The notes: generated from the sequence alone by a model not told the origin. A stretch of DNA of 64,000 nucleotides from Microbacteriaceae bacterium (GCA_019639055.1 JAHBSP010000003.1:62001-126000), one strand, 5' to 3'; positions 45,701 through 55,189 are shown, counted from the first letter of the stretch. Made by a program: numbers and translations.

Positions 45701-46170
45701 TCGGAGAATTCAAGGGAGAAGCGCCAGCAAGTGAGGCTGAACTTCGACTAGAACTTCCCGTGGATGCCTACCTATCGCAGGAATACATTGATTCAGACAG
45801 GCTCAGGTTAGAGGCCTATCAGAAGCTGGCAAATGCATCCCGTGAAGAAAACTACGAGGAACAGATTGAGGCGATAAAGCAGGAGTTGGAGGATCGCTAC
45901 GGCGCACTTCCGGAAGCTGCGCGGAAACTTTTGCAGGTTACGCGCATCCGCGGAATGGCGAATCAGAAAGGCATTCTCGAACTCGTTACCGCCGGTGGCG
46001 CTTTGCGGATATCCCCAGTGGAACTGGCAGAGTCCGCACAGATGAAACTCGCAAGGTTGTTTAAGGCAAAGTATGCCAGCGGAAATAAGCAGCTACTTGT
46101 GCCTATACCGAAAGACGCTACCGACCCGCAAATAATCGGACTCGTTTCGGACATTATCGAAAACATTTAG
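42772..46170 (+). CDS. mfd: Transcription-repair coupling factor
   Basis: Removes RNA polymerase stalled at DNA damage and recruits UvrA. 1132 residues. UvrB-like N-terminal domains (LPHERLSPTVESIGTR, RRGEFAVRGGIIDVF), RNA polymerase interaction domain around LEPGDYVVHEVHGIGKF, then the translocase with Walker A GDVGFGKTEIA near residue 622, VVLDEEQRFGVEHKE, SATPIPRTL and QLRGRVGRGRERGYAY. A C-terminal domain closes it. Nine bases after pth. Confidence 0.97.
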   Translation: MNDSFLKLLSESEPIQNEIESLRAGDFCQAVPGLRAPLLALAIDSPVTLIVTPTAKDQDELARTLETLTDFEIAIFPAWETLPHERLSPTVESIGTRVTTLKRLRAGAKEKKLVVIASVRAAIQPVIYSASEVADLELRVGENVDYSSIPETLTLFGYSRVDLVTRRGEFAVRGGIIDVFVPTAAHPVRVDFFGDDVDDIREFSVSDQRSFPEALKVTTIHPAREILIDDHVREKAAELVSQYPIFEQQLEKIASGAVAEGIESIAPLLTGRIASLPELLPEKSTIVIYGQERSVSRATDLIKANAEFLHAAFDAAAVGGNVPVKLQGTDYLTIPELRESHQGPWWEFSSFASDSEASVLPSFKNQADGALDYLQEAHSAGFNIFIYFDGPGMKDRASSLLADRSIPATLELGYLQSGFRLQTDDSKLLVMTEAEFFGRKADASKPPKLAVKRGAIVDPLSLEPGDYVVHEVHGIGKFIAQVTRKLKTASGEATEREFLQIEYAPGKRGMPADKLYVPIDRLDRLSRYFGAEEPSLSKMGGSDWAAAKGKARKAVREIAVELVKLYSTRQAAKGYAFGADTAWQRELEDAFPYQETRDQLVAIEEVKADMEKPLPMDRLISGDVGFGKTEIAIRAAFKAVQEQKQVAMLVPTTLLVKQHYETFAARFSGFPVTVRPLSRFESKKDAENTIAGLADGTVDIVIATHRLLSDSVRFKDLGLVVLDEEQRFGVEHKEALKKLKTNVDILAMSATPIPRTLEMAVTGIREMSTLLTPPEDRHPILTYVGPYSEKQVAAAINRELIREGQVFYVHNRVNSITQVANKIAELVPDARVAIAHGQMSEAALEQVLVDFWEQRIDVLVSTTIIETGLDIPNANTLIVDRADKFGLSQLHQLRGRVGRGRERGYAYLFYDADKPLSETATSRLETIASNTDLGSGTQIALRDLELRGAGNLLGAEQSGHITGVGFDLYLRMIGEAVGEFKGEAPASEAELRLELPVDAYLSQEYIDSDRLRLEAYQKLANASREENYEEQIEAIKQELEDRYGALPEAARKLLQVTRIRGMANQKGILELVTAGGALRISPVELAESAQMKLARLFKAKYASGNKQLLVPIPKDATDPQIIGLVSDIIENI

Positions 46171-46173
46171 GCT
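46168..46173 (+). promoter_or_regulatory. Leaderless -10 box of mazG using the mfd stop codon
   Basis: TAGGCT, six bases, then ATG 46180. The TAG is the mfd stop. Confidence 0.5.
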
Positions 46174-46179
46174 AAGCGT

Positions 46180-46587
46180 ATGGAGCAAAAACTCGAACAG
46201 GCAATCGCCTCCATGCAGGAAATGATGGAACGCCTAGTAACTGAATGCCCATGGAATCGGGAGCAGACCGCAGAAACTATCGCTGCCTATGCTCCTGGCG
46301 AGGGTGAGGAACTGATTGCGGCTGTTGCTTCAGGTAAGGAAGCTGACATTCGTGACGAACTTGGAGATTTGCTCTACCAGATTCTTTTTCAAGTGGAGCT
46401 GGCCAAAAAGCGCGGTGCCGGTTGGGGGCTTAGCGAAGTTATTGAAGGCATGGTGAAGAAGATGACTGAACGCCATCCTCACGTATTCGCTGGAGAAAAA
46501 GCGGAAACAGCAGCCGATGTTATTCCGATTTGGCAGAGGGTCAAGGCAGAGCAGAAAAAGCGCAAACTAGAATTAGAGAGTGAGTGA
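46180..46587 (+). CDS. mazG: Short MazG-type nucleoside triphosphate pyrophosphohydrolase
   Basis: Hydrolyses NTPs, probably to clean the nucleotide pool. Only one MazG domain in 135 residues, against about 200-270 in the long form. CPWNREQTAETI matches the family start, and RDELGDLLYQILFQ and MTERHPHVF the later metal-binding parts. In the EExxE motif the first Glu seems replaced by Gly (GEGEE). It overlaps hisS by eight bases. Confidence 0.85.
   Translation: MEQKLEQAIASMQEMMERLVTECPWNREQTAETIAAYAPGEGEELIAAVASGKEADIRDELGDLLYQILFQVELAKKRGAGWGLSEVIEGMVKKMTERHPHVFAGEKAETAADVIPIWQRVKAEQKKRKLELESE
46568..46573 (+). promoter_or_regulatory. Leaderless -10 box of hisS inside mazG
   Basis: TAGAAT, six bases, then GTG 46580. 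Confidence 0.5.
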
Positions 46588-47857
46588 AGTAACCCCACCC
46601 CGTGGCATGCGCGATTTCCTACCCGCGGATAAAGCCAAGCGTGAAGCAGTAATCTCCAAAATTCGCGCAGGATATGCCGCCCACGGTTTTGAAGAAATAG
46701 AAACCCCGGTGATGGAATCGCTGGAGCGACTACATTCCGGCATGGGTGGCGACAACGAAAAACTCTCCTACGCGATTATGAAGCGGGGGCTGAAAGACAC
46801 TGAGCTTGCAGATGCTGCAAAGAGTGGCAACGCACTCGCGCTCGCGGATCTCGGACTTCGCTACGACCTTACCGTGCCGCTTGCTCGTTTCTACGCCACA
46901 AATCAGGCGGCACTTCCGAGGGTTTTTAGAGCCATACAGATTGCTCCAGTATGGCGTGCAGAGCGCCCACAGAAGGGACGTTTTCGCCAGTTTGTGCAGT
47001 GCGATATTGACATCCTCGGGGAGGGGTCGATTAGTGCCGAGGCTGAGCTGATTATTGCCGCCTTGGACGTTTTTGATTCTCTTGGACTCAAAGATTTCAG
47101 TATCCGCATAAATGATCGCAGGTTGCTTTCTGAACTGCTCACCTCATTCGGTTTTGCTAAAGATCGTCAAGACGATGCGCTAATCACCATCGACAAGCAA
47201 GACAAGATTGGTATCGAGGGGGTTTTGAAAGAACTTGCTGAGCGCGACCACAGTGAAGAAGCCATCGCAGGTTTCAAGGCTTTCGCTACTCGTCCAATGA
47301 CCATGATTTATCACCCATTTGGTGAGGCACAGATTAAGCACCGCCTAGGGCCAGATTTTGAGAGCGAAGCAATTGCCGATTTAGCGGCTATTGGTAAGGC
47401 AGTTGCTGCATCCGGTCGCGACTCAGAAAAGCTTACTTTTGATCCTTTCCTAGTTCGTGGCATGGGCTATTACACGGGCACTATTTTCGAGGTATATCAC
47501 CCAGAACTCGGATATTCCTTAGGTGGCGGTGGCCGTTACGACAAGATGATTGGCCGCTTCTCTGGCAGTGAAGTTCCCGCTGTTGGTTTCTCGATTGGTT
47601 TTGAGCGCATCCTTGATTTATTGGACGATGACGCTAGCAACTCACTAAAGAAGCTTCTGCTTCTGGATGAGGGAGTGGTCGCGGAAAAGCTATTGAGCGT
47701 AAAGTCGAAACTTATGAATGACGGTTTTGCGGTGAGTGTGCAACCAAAACCGAAAAACTTGAACCACACACTAGAGTTAGCGAAAACTAACGGTTTCACC
47801 TCTTGGGCTATAGTAAGCACCGCGGGCGAGCTGTCAGAGGTTCGCGAACTCGCATAA
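46580..47857 (+). CDS. hisS: Histidyl-tRNA synthetase
   Basis: Class II synthetase of 425 residues. PPRGMRDFLPADKAKRE at the N terminus, motif 2 region APVWRAERPQKGRFRQFVQCD, the histidine-specific LVRGMGYYTGTIFEV, GGGGRYDKMIGRFSG and motif 3 VGFSIGFERI are all visible, with an anticodon-binding domain after about residue 335. GTG start. Confidence 0.96.
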   Translation: MSEVTPPRGMRDFLPADKAKREAVISKIRAGYAAHGFEEIETPVMESLERLHSGMGGDNEKLSYAIMKRGLKDTELADAAKSGNALALADLGLRYDLTVPLARFYATNQAALPRVFRAIQIAPVWRAERPQKGRFRQFVQCDIDILGEGSISAEAELIIAALDVFDSLGLKDFSIRINDRRLLSELLTSFGFAKDRQDDALITIDKQDKIGIEGVLKELAERDHSEEAIAGFKAFATRPMTMIYHPFGEAQIKHRLGPDFESEAIADLAAIGKAVAASGRDSEKLTFDPFLVRGMGYYTGTIFEVYHPELGYSLGGGGRYDKMIGRFSGSEVPAVGFSIGFERILDLLDDDASNSLKKLLLLDEGVVAEKLLSVKSKLMNDGFAVSVQPKPKNLNHTLELAKTNGFTSWAIVSTAGELSEVRELA

Positions 47858-49195
<1,338 letters not shown>

Positions 49196-49260
49196 TTTAG
49201 GGATTTTCGCCTCAAAAACACCCAAGCAATAAATCAAAAAATCGAGAAATTATTTTCAAG

Positions 49261-49683
49261 ATGAGTGAAGAAACCAACAAGCCATGGCGACTATCAGGGA
49301 TGACCACACTGGTCATCCTGCTAGTCGGTTTTGCGCTGATGGCACTTGCTCCTGGTTTTAAAACCCTTGTCGAACAGCGTCAGCAGATTGCCGATCAGGA
49401 ACGTCTCCTAGAGATACAAAAACAGGAACTCGAGAATTTGACTGCTGAGCTTGACCGCTGGCGCGACCCGGCATATATCCGCTCAGTGGCCAGGGAGAGA
49501 CTCTTCTACGCGATGCCCGGTGAGGTGTCTTACTTGCTGATAGGTGGGGAAGAATTTGAGGCTGGTACAGGTGGAAACACTACGATTACAGACCAAATCA
49601 CGGTCACTGAGTCGAACTGGGCTTCAACGCTTTTTCTAAGTTCGCTACTTGCAGGCGCCGGTGATTTTGAGGCTGGTGAATAG
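49261..49683 (+). CDS. Septum formation initiator FtsB/DivIC
   Basis: Bitopic division protein. 140 residues: a short cytoplasmic start, one membrane helix at about 14-34 (LVILLVGFALMALAP), a coiled coil at about 37-62 (LVEQRQQIADQERLLEIQ) and the conserved DPAYIRSVARERLFYAMPGEV. The C-terminal roughly 45 residues are low-complexity. It abuts the DUF501 gene with no gap; eno-divIC-DUF501 is a classic actinobacterial order. Confidence 0.9.
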   Translation: MSEETNKPWRLSGMTTLVILLVGFALMALAPGFKTLVEQRQQIADQERLLEIQKQELENLTAELDRWRDPAYIRSVARERLFYAMPGEVSYLLIGGEEFEAGTGGNTTITDQITVTESNWASTLFLSSLLAGAGDFEAGE

Positions 49684-50163
49684 ATGCTTGAGGAAGCTAC
49701 CGAAGAAGATTTGATGATGCTAAGGGAGCAGCTAGGTCGTCCCGTGCGTGGCCTTATTGGTATCGCTGCCCGAACATCCAGTGGTGAACCATTGGTGGTA
49801 GCTACCCGTCCGCGACTGGAGGACGGCACCCCTTTTCCAACTTTTTACTACCTCACCCATCCAGCGGCAACCGCGGTTTTTTCTCGCCTAGAAGCGGAAG
49901 GGAAAATGCGCGAATACGAGGCTCGTCTGAATGAGGATGCAGAGCTTGGTAAAATATATACTTCAGCTCATGAAGCTTATTTGAAGGACCGGTCGGAATA
50001 TGGTTCTCCAGATGAGATTGATGGGATAAGCGCCGGTGGCATGCCGACGCGAGTGAAGTGCCTACACGCTTTAGCGGCTCACGCTTTAGCTGTGGGTGAG
50101 GGAGTTAACCCGGTCGGCGATTTTGCGGTACGAGATGCGCTTGCTGTGGGTTGGCCCCGTTAA
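49684..50163 (+). CDS. DUF501 family protein
   Basis: 159 residues, cytoplasmic, function unknown. LMMLREQLGRPVRGLIGIAAR, FPTFYYLTHPAATAVFSRLEAEGKM and GGMPTRVKCLHALAAHALAVGEGVNPVGD are the conserved blocks; the His/Cys in VKCLHALAAH could bind metal. ATG follows the divIC stop at once. The usual next gene in actinobacteria, a ppx/gppA exopolyphosphatase, is replaced here by ndh. Confidence 0.9.
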   Translation: MLEEATEEDLMMLREQLGRPVRGLIGIAARTSSGEPLVVATRPRLEDGTPFPTFYYLTHPAATAVFSRLEAEGKMREYEARLNEDAELGKIYTSAHEAYLKDRSEYGSPDEIDGISAGGMPTRVKCLHALAAHALAVGEGVNPVGDFAVRDALAVGWPR

Positions 50164-50191
50164 AACGTAATAAAAAATTTAAGGGAGTGCA

Positions 50192-51523
50192 GTGACCAAG
50201 GTTCTAATAGTCGGTGGTGGCTATGCCGGATTGTATCTAGCAAGAAAACTAGAACGTAAATATTTAAAGAGGGGCGAAGCCCAGGTGACCCTGGTTGATC
50301 CAAACCCTTACATGACTTACCAGCCACTGCTGCCGGAAGTTGCTGCAGGCAATGTAGAGCCACGACACACAGTGGTTTCCCAGCGCAAGCACCTGAAGCG
50401 TACCGAAGTAATTACTGCTCGAGTAACCGGTGTCGATCACGCTGCGAAGAAGGCGACAATTACTCCTAAGGTTGGCGAAGCATACGAAATTGAGTATGAC
50501 ATTATCGCTGTTACTGCAGGTGCGGTTTCTCGCACATTCCCTATCCCTGGTATTGCAGATAATGCAATCGGTCTCAAGAATGTTGAAGAAGCAGTTGCTA
50601 TTAGGGATACCCTAATCAACAATTTCGGTAAGGCTGCAGCTATCCCTGCAGGCCCTGCTCGTGATCGCCTACTAACCACGGTTGTTGTTGGTGGTGGTTT
50701 CGCTGGTATCGAAGTTTTTGCTGAACTGCGCTCACTCGCATCCAGCCTTCTAAAGTATTATCCCCAGATTGCAGCAAGCGAAGTGCAGTTCCACCTCATT
50801 GAGGCGATGGACCGGATTATGCCTGAGGTATCCCACAAGACCAGTCTCTGGGTTTTGAAGGACCTCGCTTCACGTGACGCTCACGTTCACCTAAACACCC
50901 AGGTAGTAAATGCTGTGGATGGTGTGGTCGAGACCAACACTGGTGAGAAGTACCCAACAGATCTGATTATTTGGACTGCTGGTGTTATGGCCAACCCAAT
51001 GGTTCGCACCACCGGATTACCCGTTGAAGAGCGTGGCCGCATAAACGTTGGTGCTGACCTGCGTGTGCGCACCCTTGAAGGTGAAGTTGTTGCTGATGCA
51101 TTCGCAGCTGGTGACTGCGCCGCAGTGCCAGACCTTACCGGTAACGGTGTTGGTGGGTTCTGTGTGCCAAACGCTCAGCACGCTGTCCGTCAAGGAAAGC
51201 TTTTGGCTAAGAACGTGGCTGCAAGCATTCGCGGTGAAGCAGTGCGCGAATACCGCCACGACAGCATCGGTGCGGTTGCCGGTCTCGGTATTGGTCGCGG
51301 TGTTTACACCGGAGGCAAGAAGAAGTTTGCCCTCAAGGGCTGGATTGGTTGGGTTATGCACCGTGGCTACCACGGCCTAGCAATCCCTTTCTGGGAGCGT
51401 AAGACTCTGCTATTTAGTAACTGGTTCTGGCACTTCTTCCAGAAGCGCGACATTGTGGCTCTAAACGGTCTCGAAACACCTCGCGCAGCTTTCGAAGAAT
51501 TCGCTTCTCGGCCAAAAGCTTAG
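50192..51523 (+). CDS. ndh: Type II NADH dehydrogenase
   Basis: Single-subunit NADH:quinone oxidoreductase on the inner membrane face. 443 residues. FAD-binding VLIVGGGYAGLYLARKLE at residues 3-20, NADH-binding TVVVGGGFAGIEVFAELRSL near 166-185, and AFAAGDCAAVPDL for the flavin tail. The C terminus WFWHFFQKRDIVAL looks membrane-associated. GTG 50192 with AAGGGAG upstream. Confidence 0.92.
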   Translation: MTKVLIVGGGYAGLYLARKLERKYLKRGEAQVTLVDPNPYMTYQPLLPEVAAGNVEPRHTVVSQRKHLKRTEVITARVTGVDHAAKKATITPKVGEAYEIEYDIIAVTAGAVSRTFPIPGIADNAIGLKNVEEAVAIRDTLINNFGKAAAIPAGPARDRLLTTVVVGGGFAGIEVFAELRSLASSLLKYYPQIAASEVQFHLIEAMDRIMPEVSHKTSLWVLKDLASRDAHVHLNTQVVNAVDGVVETNTGEKYPTDLIIWTAGVMANPMVRTTGLPVEERGRINVGADLRVRTLEGEVVADAFAAGDCAAVPDLTGNGVGGFCVPNAQHAVRQGKLLAKNVAASIRGEAVREYRHDSIGAVAGLGIGRGVYTGGKKKFALKGWIGWVMHRGYHGLAIPFWERKTLLFSNWFWHFFQKRDIVALNGLETPRAAFEEFASRPKA

Positions 51524-51534
51524 TTGCGTGAATG

Positions 51535-51572
51535 GTTTGTAGCGCTTTTCGTAAAAGATTGGCGCTACAAAC
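51535..51572 (+). terminator. Hairpin after ndh
   Basis: GTTTGTAGCGC (51535-51545) pairs perfectly with GCGCTACAAAC (51562-51572); the 16-base loop can form an inner CTTTT/AAAAG pair. No T-run follows, so termination may be inefficient or Rho-assisted. Confidence 0.6.
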
Positions 51573-51598
51573 TTATAGACTCTTATAGTTGGCTAATT

Positions 51599-51671
51599 GC
51601 CCCCGTAGCCCAATGGCAGAGGCAGAAGACTTAAAATCTTTCCAGTGTGGGTTCGAGTCCCACCGGGGGTA
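51599..51671 (+). tRNA. tRNA-Leu (TAA) with a short variable loop
   Basis: 73 bases: acceptor GCCCCCG/CGGGGGT (ending in a G1-T72 wobble), anticodon stem GAAGA/TCTTT, loop CTTAAAA with anticodon TAA at 51632-51634, five-base variable loop CCAGT, T arm GTGGG-TTCGAGT-CCCAC, discriminator A. The anticodon reads UUA leucine codons. Leucine tRNAs normally have a long variable arm (type II), which is absent here. CCA is not encoded. Confidence 0.85.
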
Positions 51672-51835
51672 CCGCGAGGCCTTTATTTTTAAGGGTAGAC
51701 GGTTTTCGGTACTAGTAAAAAATCGGGTTTGTGCCCTTTATGAAATCAATTCTGAAGGAACTTATCCAAGATATGGGTCGAATTAGGGGTTGTATTTCGC
51801 TTCGCTGCTTAGTGTTTTCTAGTCATTACGTCGCT

Positions 51836-52045
51836 CTAAAGGTTAGCTTCCTCTATCTGATTCAGCTTTTCTGCTTTGGCTTTTAAGTCAGCGTAGTCGC
51901 TGTACTTAGATTGCTCCCTAGCGATACGGGCCTGAATTGCTTTATCGAAATCTTCTTGAGAAGTAATCGGAGTAAAAGCAACCAGTGTCTTATCGTTAGT
52001 GTTATCGGCCTGCCCAGCATCTGTGGCAGTGGTGTTTTCAGACAT
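51836..52045 (-). CDS. Small phage scaffold-like protein (probable prophage remnant)
   Basis: About 69 residues, highly charged and helical at the end. FTPITSQEDFDKAIQARIAREQSKYSDYADLKAKAEKL closely resembles the conserved segment of phage capsid scaffold proteins (DUF4355-like), which normally continue for another 100 or more residues. ATG 52045 (MSENTTATD) is preceded by AGGA; a start 18 bases earlier is possible. The truncated form beside a tRNA suggests a leftover of an integrated phage. No other phage gene is visible. Confidence 0.5.
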   Translation of the reverse strand: MSENTTATDAGQADNTNDKTLVAFTPITSQEDFDKAIQARIAREQSKYSDYADLKAKAEKLNQIEEANL

Positions 52046-52253
52046 GAGTCTGTTCCTTTCCATTTAGAGCCTGTCGGCTTTAGATTCCGCAGAAACAGTC
52101 TGCGTAACTGCCACAGAAAAACACTGTGGAAACCATTGAGGGGTGCTTTTCTTCACCGGCGCACCCCAAATCGGTGATGAAGGTGCAAGCGAGAACACAC
52201 TTGCTCATGCGGGGCTAACCGCAGTGGCTAGCCGCGTCCACTAAACGCGCTTA

Positions 52254-52865
52254 CTAAGCTGCAGCTGCCTCGGGGTCATTAGATCTTGGGGCAGTTCCCT
52301 TTTTAAACAGGAAGTGGATCCCAAAACCAACAACCGCCACGACAGAAGAACCTATCAAAATTGGCAAGCTGTGTTGCTGTATTTGCTCATTAGCAGCTAT
52401 CAACAGTGGGCCAACATCGGCTGTGAGTTCTGGAGCAATGCCACTTGTAGTCATCCAGTTCAAAAGGGCAGTAATCAAGAAGGGAAGTGCCAGCACGAGC
52501 ACAAAAGCAATCACGCCCAACTGCCCGACAAGCTTGAATGGCGAGTTGCTGAGTAAAACACCGAGGACCAATCCTGCAAGCGAAATAATCAGCCCCCACT
52601 CGCTCCAAAAAGCTGCAAACCCGGACACATTCTGGCTGGCATCCCCAATGACGTTAAACCAAGAAGTATCTATGCTGTCCCCAAAAAACGAAATCCAAGA
52701 ACTGTCGCCAATAGCCCCAGCGCCTTCAATAGCATTTTGAACGATGCCCAAGACCGCATTGAATGCAGAAAGCTGTAACCAAAGAAACAGCCCAGTGATT
52801 GAAAGTGTGAGGATGATTCGGCGCAGGCCCTGACGTCCACTGAATAAACCGGTGATTAAGTTCAT
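52254..52865 (-). CDS. Membrane protein of unknown function
   Basis: 203 residues with about four helices (near 17-36, 88-108, 113-135, 165-185), an outer loop rich in Gly/Ser/Trp between the first two, and a charged C-terminal tail. Not recognised as a known family. It is divergent from the TetR gene with 57 bases between start codons, so TetR may control it. Composition is slightly AT-richer than the housekeeping genes. Confidence 0.6.
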   Translation of the reverse strand: MNLITGLFSGRQGLRRIILTLSITGLFLWLQLSAFNAVLGIVQNAIEGAGAIGDSSWISFFGDSIDTSWFNVIGDASQNVSGFAAFWSEWGLIISLAGLVLGVLLSNSPFKLVGQLGVIAFVLVLALPFLITALLNWMTTSGIAPELTADVGPLLIAANEQIQQHSLPILIGSSVVAVVGFGIHFLFKKGTAPRSNDPEAAAA

Positions 52866-52922
52866 ATAGTCAGGTTAGCAATGCCTCAGCTTAAATAACC
52901 TATGCTTTGTATACTTTAAAGA

Positions 52923-53519
52923 ATGAATGCGGTTAAGCGTGTGCGTTCGTTGAGGTCGGACTATTCGCGTAATCACCAAACAATCCTCGAAATTGCTAGG
53001 GAACTATACCAACGTGATGGTGCAGGCATGGTCTGGTCTGATTTGGCTAAAGAAACAGGTTTTACATTGCCTACCCTTTACACCCATTTCCCGACCCGTG
53101 AAAACCTAATCGACGAACTATTTGAGCAAATGGTTGAAGCGATGACTCACGAAGTAGAGAGGATTGCCAGGGATGCGAAAAACGACCCTTTCGAAAAGCT
53201 AGACAAAATATTCGTCCATCTCTCAAAACAAATGTTGAGTAATCTTTCTTTCCCAATAATTCTGCAGGAGTACTTGAGAATCAACCCGCAGGGTAAAGTG
53301 TTTACTTCTGATTCAGAAGTGGTGGGAAGACTGTTCAACGAACTATCCAGCACTGGCAAGCTTCTTGATGAGTTTACGCAAAAAGATCTTGCAAAGATTA
53401 TGTCCCTTCCGCTCAGGTTATCTAGTAACAGGAATGCTGACTACGAAGCTACGTCGAGACTAGTGGGCTATATCATTCGTGGGATTAGAAAATGTGATTC
53501 AGGAACAGCAGAAAAATAA
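52923..53519 (+). CDS. TetR-family transcriptional regulator
   Basis: 198 residues. The N-terminal helix-turn-helix is seen in TILEIARELYQRDGAGMVWSDLAKETGFTLPTLYTHFPTRENLIDELFEQMVEAM (about residues 20-75); the rest is an all-helical ligand domain. TATACT lies seven bases before ATG, so the transcript may be leaderless. Likely targets are the divergent membrane protein and/or the downstream VIT1 transporter, eight bases away. Confidence 0.85.
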   Translation: MNAVKRVRSLRSDYSRNHQTILEIARELYQRDGAGMVWSDLAKETGFTLPTLYTHFPTRENLIDELFEQMVEAMTHEVERIARDAKNDPFEKLDKIFVHLSKQMLSNLSFPIILQEYLRINPQGKVFTSDSEVVGRLFNELSSTGKLLDEFTQKDLAKIMSLPLRLSSNRNADYEATSRLVGYIIRGIRKCDSGTAEK

Positions 53520-53527
53520 ACTAACGA

Positions 53528-54583
53528 ATGCCCGATAAAGCTCAAATTAGGCGTTGGCGCCGGTATTTAGCCGATGAAATTGCTGAAGAAAAGCTTTATC
53601 GCACCCTAGCTGAAAGGGCTGATGGCACTTACCACGATATTTTCTGTGGACTAGCTGAGGCTGAATCAAGACATCAAGCGCACTGGGTGGAGCTGCTTGG
53701 TGATAAAGCTCAACCACTACCAGAACCCAGTCTTGGGTCCAGAGTGCTTTCCTGGCTTGCAAAACATTTCGGAATGCTATTTGTGCTGATGCTCGCTCAA
53801 CGCGCCGAAAAGCGTAGTCCCTACGATGGCGACGTTGACGCATCCCGCACTATGGCAGCCGATGAGGAAGTGCATGCAGAAGTAATCAGCGAGCTTGCGC
53901 AGTCGGGTCGAGAGCAATTAGCTGGAAACTTCCGTGCCGCTGTTTTTGGGGCAAACGATGGGATAGTGAGCAATACTGCTCTAATTATGGGTTTTGCGGG
54001 AACCGGAGTTGCCGCGGCGACAGTGACATGGTCGGGAGTGGCCGGGCTAATCGCCGGTGCGGTTTCAATGGCAGCAGGGGAGTATGTGTCCGTAAAAAGC
54101 CAAAACGAGCTACTCTCATCAAGCAAAGATTCAACAACTAGGGAACATGCAATCAGGAGTCTCAATGTTGATGCAAATGAACTAGCGCTCATCTACCGAG
54201 CCCGCGGGTTTGACGAGCATGATGCCATGGATGCTGCAAACAAGGCCCTAAAAGATAGCACTCTCCACCTACCCAGCTATGCGGAAGCGGACTACACCGA
54301 GATCGGCAAACCACTTGGGGCGGCATCGTCAAGTTTCGCTTTCTTTGCTATCGGAGCAATCCTGCCGATTATTCCGTTCCTTTTTGGGGCATCTGGTATT
54401 GCTGCAATAATTTGGGCTTTAGTGATTTCAGGTGTCGCACTTATGCTTACTGGATCAATAGTGGCGCTACTTTCAGGGAAGCCAATTATTCCACGAGCGC
54501 TCAGGCAATTGGCAATTGGATGGGGTGCTGCCGGGGTCGCCTATGTGATTGGCGCATCCCTCGGTGGGGTATTCCTCAGTTAG
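53528..54583 (+). CDS. Ferritin-like/VIT1 family Fe2+/Mn2+ transporter
   Basis: 351 residues. Residues 1-130 resemble a rubrerythrin-type four-helix domain, with Glu/His in EIAEEKLYRTLAE, EAESRHQAHW and DEEVHAEVI as candidate di-metal ligands. From about 135 the VIT1/CCC1 transporter follows: FRAAVFGANDGIVSNTALIMGFAG, MAAGEYVSVKSQNEL and three to four C-terminal helices. The same fusion is seen in MbfA-like iron exporters. TAAACT overlapping the TetR stop precedes the ATG by five bases. Confidence 0.87.
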   Translation: MPDKAQIRRWRRYLADEIAEEKLYRTLAERADGTYHDIFCGLAEAESRHQAHWVELLGDKAQPLPEPSLGSRVLSWLAKHFGMLFVLMLAQRAEKRSPYDGDVDASRTMAADEEVHAEVISELAQSGREQLAGNFRAAVFGANDGIVSNTALIMGFAGTGVAAATVTWSGVAGLIAGAVSMAAGEYVSVKSQNELLSSSKDSTTREHAIRSLNVDANELALIYRARGFDEHDAMDAANKALKDSTLHLPSYAEADYTEIGKPLGAASSSFAFFAIGAILPIIPFLFGASGIAAIIWALVISGVALMLTGSIVALLSGKPIIPRALRQLAIGWGAAGVAYVIGASLGGVFLS

Positions 54584-54613
54584 CTCTAAGTATCTATACA
54601 GGGTATAAAGCTT

Positions 54614-54619
54614 TATAGT
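54614..54619 (+). promoter_or_regulatory. Leaderless -10 box of lemA
   Basis: TATAGT, six bases, then ATG 54626. Confidence 0.55.
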
Positions 54620-54625
54620 TTAAAT

Positions 54626-55189
54626 ATGGAATTCTTACCTCTATACATAATTCTTGGACTTGTAGCCATAATCGTTATCTGGCTATGGTCTACATACAAC
54701 CAGTTGACAACTCTCAACATTCGTGTTGATGAGGCATGGAGCGACATCACTGTTCAGCTCAAGCGTCGTGCAGACCTAATCCCTAACCTTGTTTCAACCG
54801 TGCAGGGTTATGCAGCGCATGAAAAAGAAGTTTTTGCTGCTGTTACAAAAGCAAGGGCAGAGACGCTCTCGGCACAGGGGCCAGCAGAAGCTGCTGTTGC
54901 TGAAAACCATATGCAAGCAGCCCTTAAGAGTATTTTCGCAGTTGCTGAAGCATACCCACAGCTACAGGCAAGCCAAAACTTCCTGCAGCTACAGGCAGAG
55001 CTTGTTGACACTGAAGACAAGATTCAAGCATCACGTCGCTTCTACAACGGTGGTGTGCGCGAACTCAACACCAAGATCAAGGTATTCCCAAACAACCTAA
55101 TTGCTGGCATGTTTGGATTCCACGCGCGCGAATTCTTCGAGGTTGCAGATCCTGGTGCTATCGCTGAAGCGCCTCGCGTCCAGTTCTAA
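54626..55189 (+). CDS. lemA: LemA family protein
   Basis: 187 residues: one N-terminal membrane helix (about 5-23), then a helical bundle. YNQLTTLNIRVDEAWSDITVQLKRRADLIPNLVSTVQGYAAHEKEVF and the late FFEVADPGA are the conserved blocks. Function is unclear. The next gene is htpX, an association seen in many bacteria and suggestive of membrane protein quality control. Confidence 0.92.
   Translation: MEFLPLYIILGLVAIIVIWLWSTYNQLTTLNIRVDEAWSDITVQLKRRADLIPNLVSTVQGYAAHEKEVFAAVTKARAETLSAQGPAEAAVAENHMQAALKSIFAVAEAYPQLQASQNFLQLQAELVDTEDKIQASRRFYNGGVRELNTKIKVFPNNLIAGMFGFHAREFFEVADPGAIAEAPRVQF

Noticed and set aside
52064..52253. Possible additional phage gene or attachment site
   Set aside because: Only short hairpins such as GGGGTGC/GCACCCC were seen; no coding frame and no copy of the tRNA-Leu 3' end could be found.
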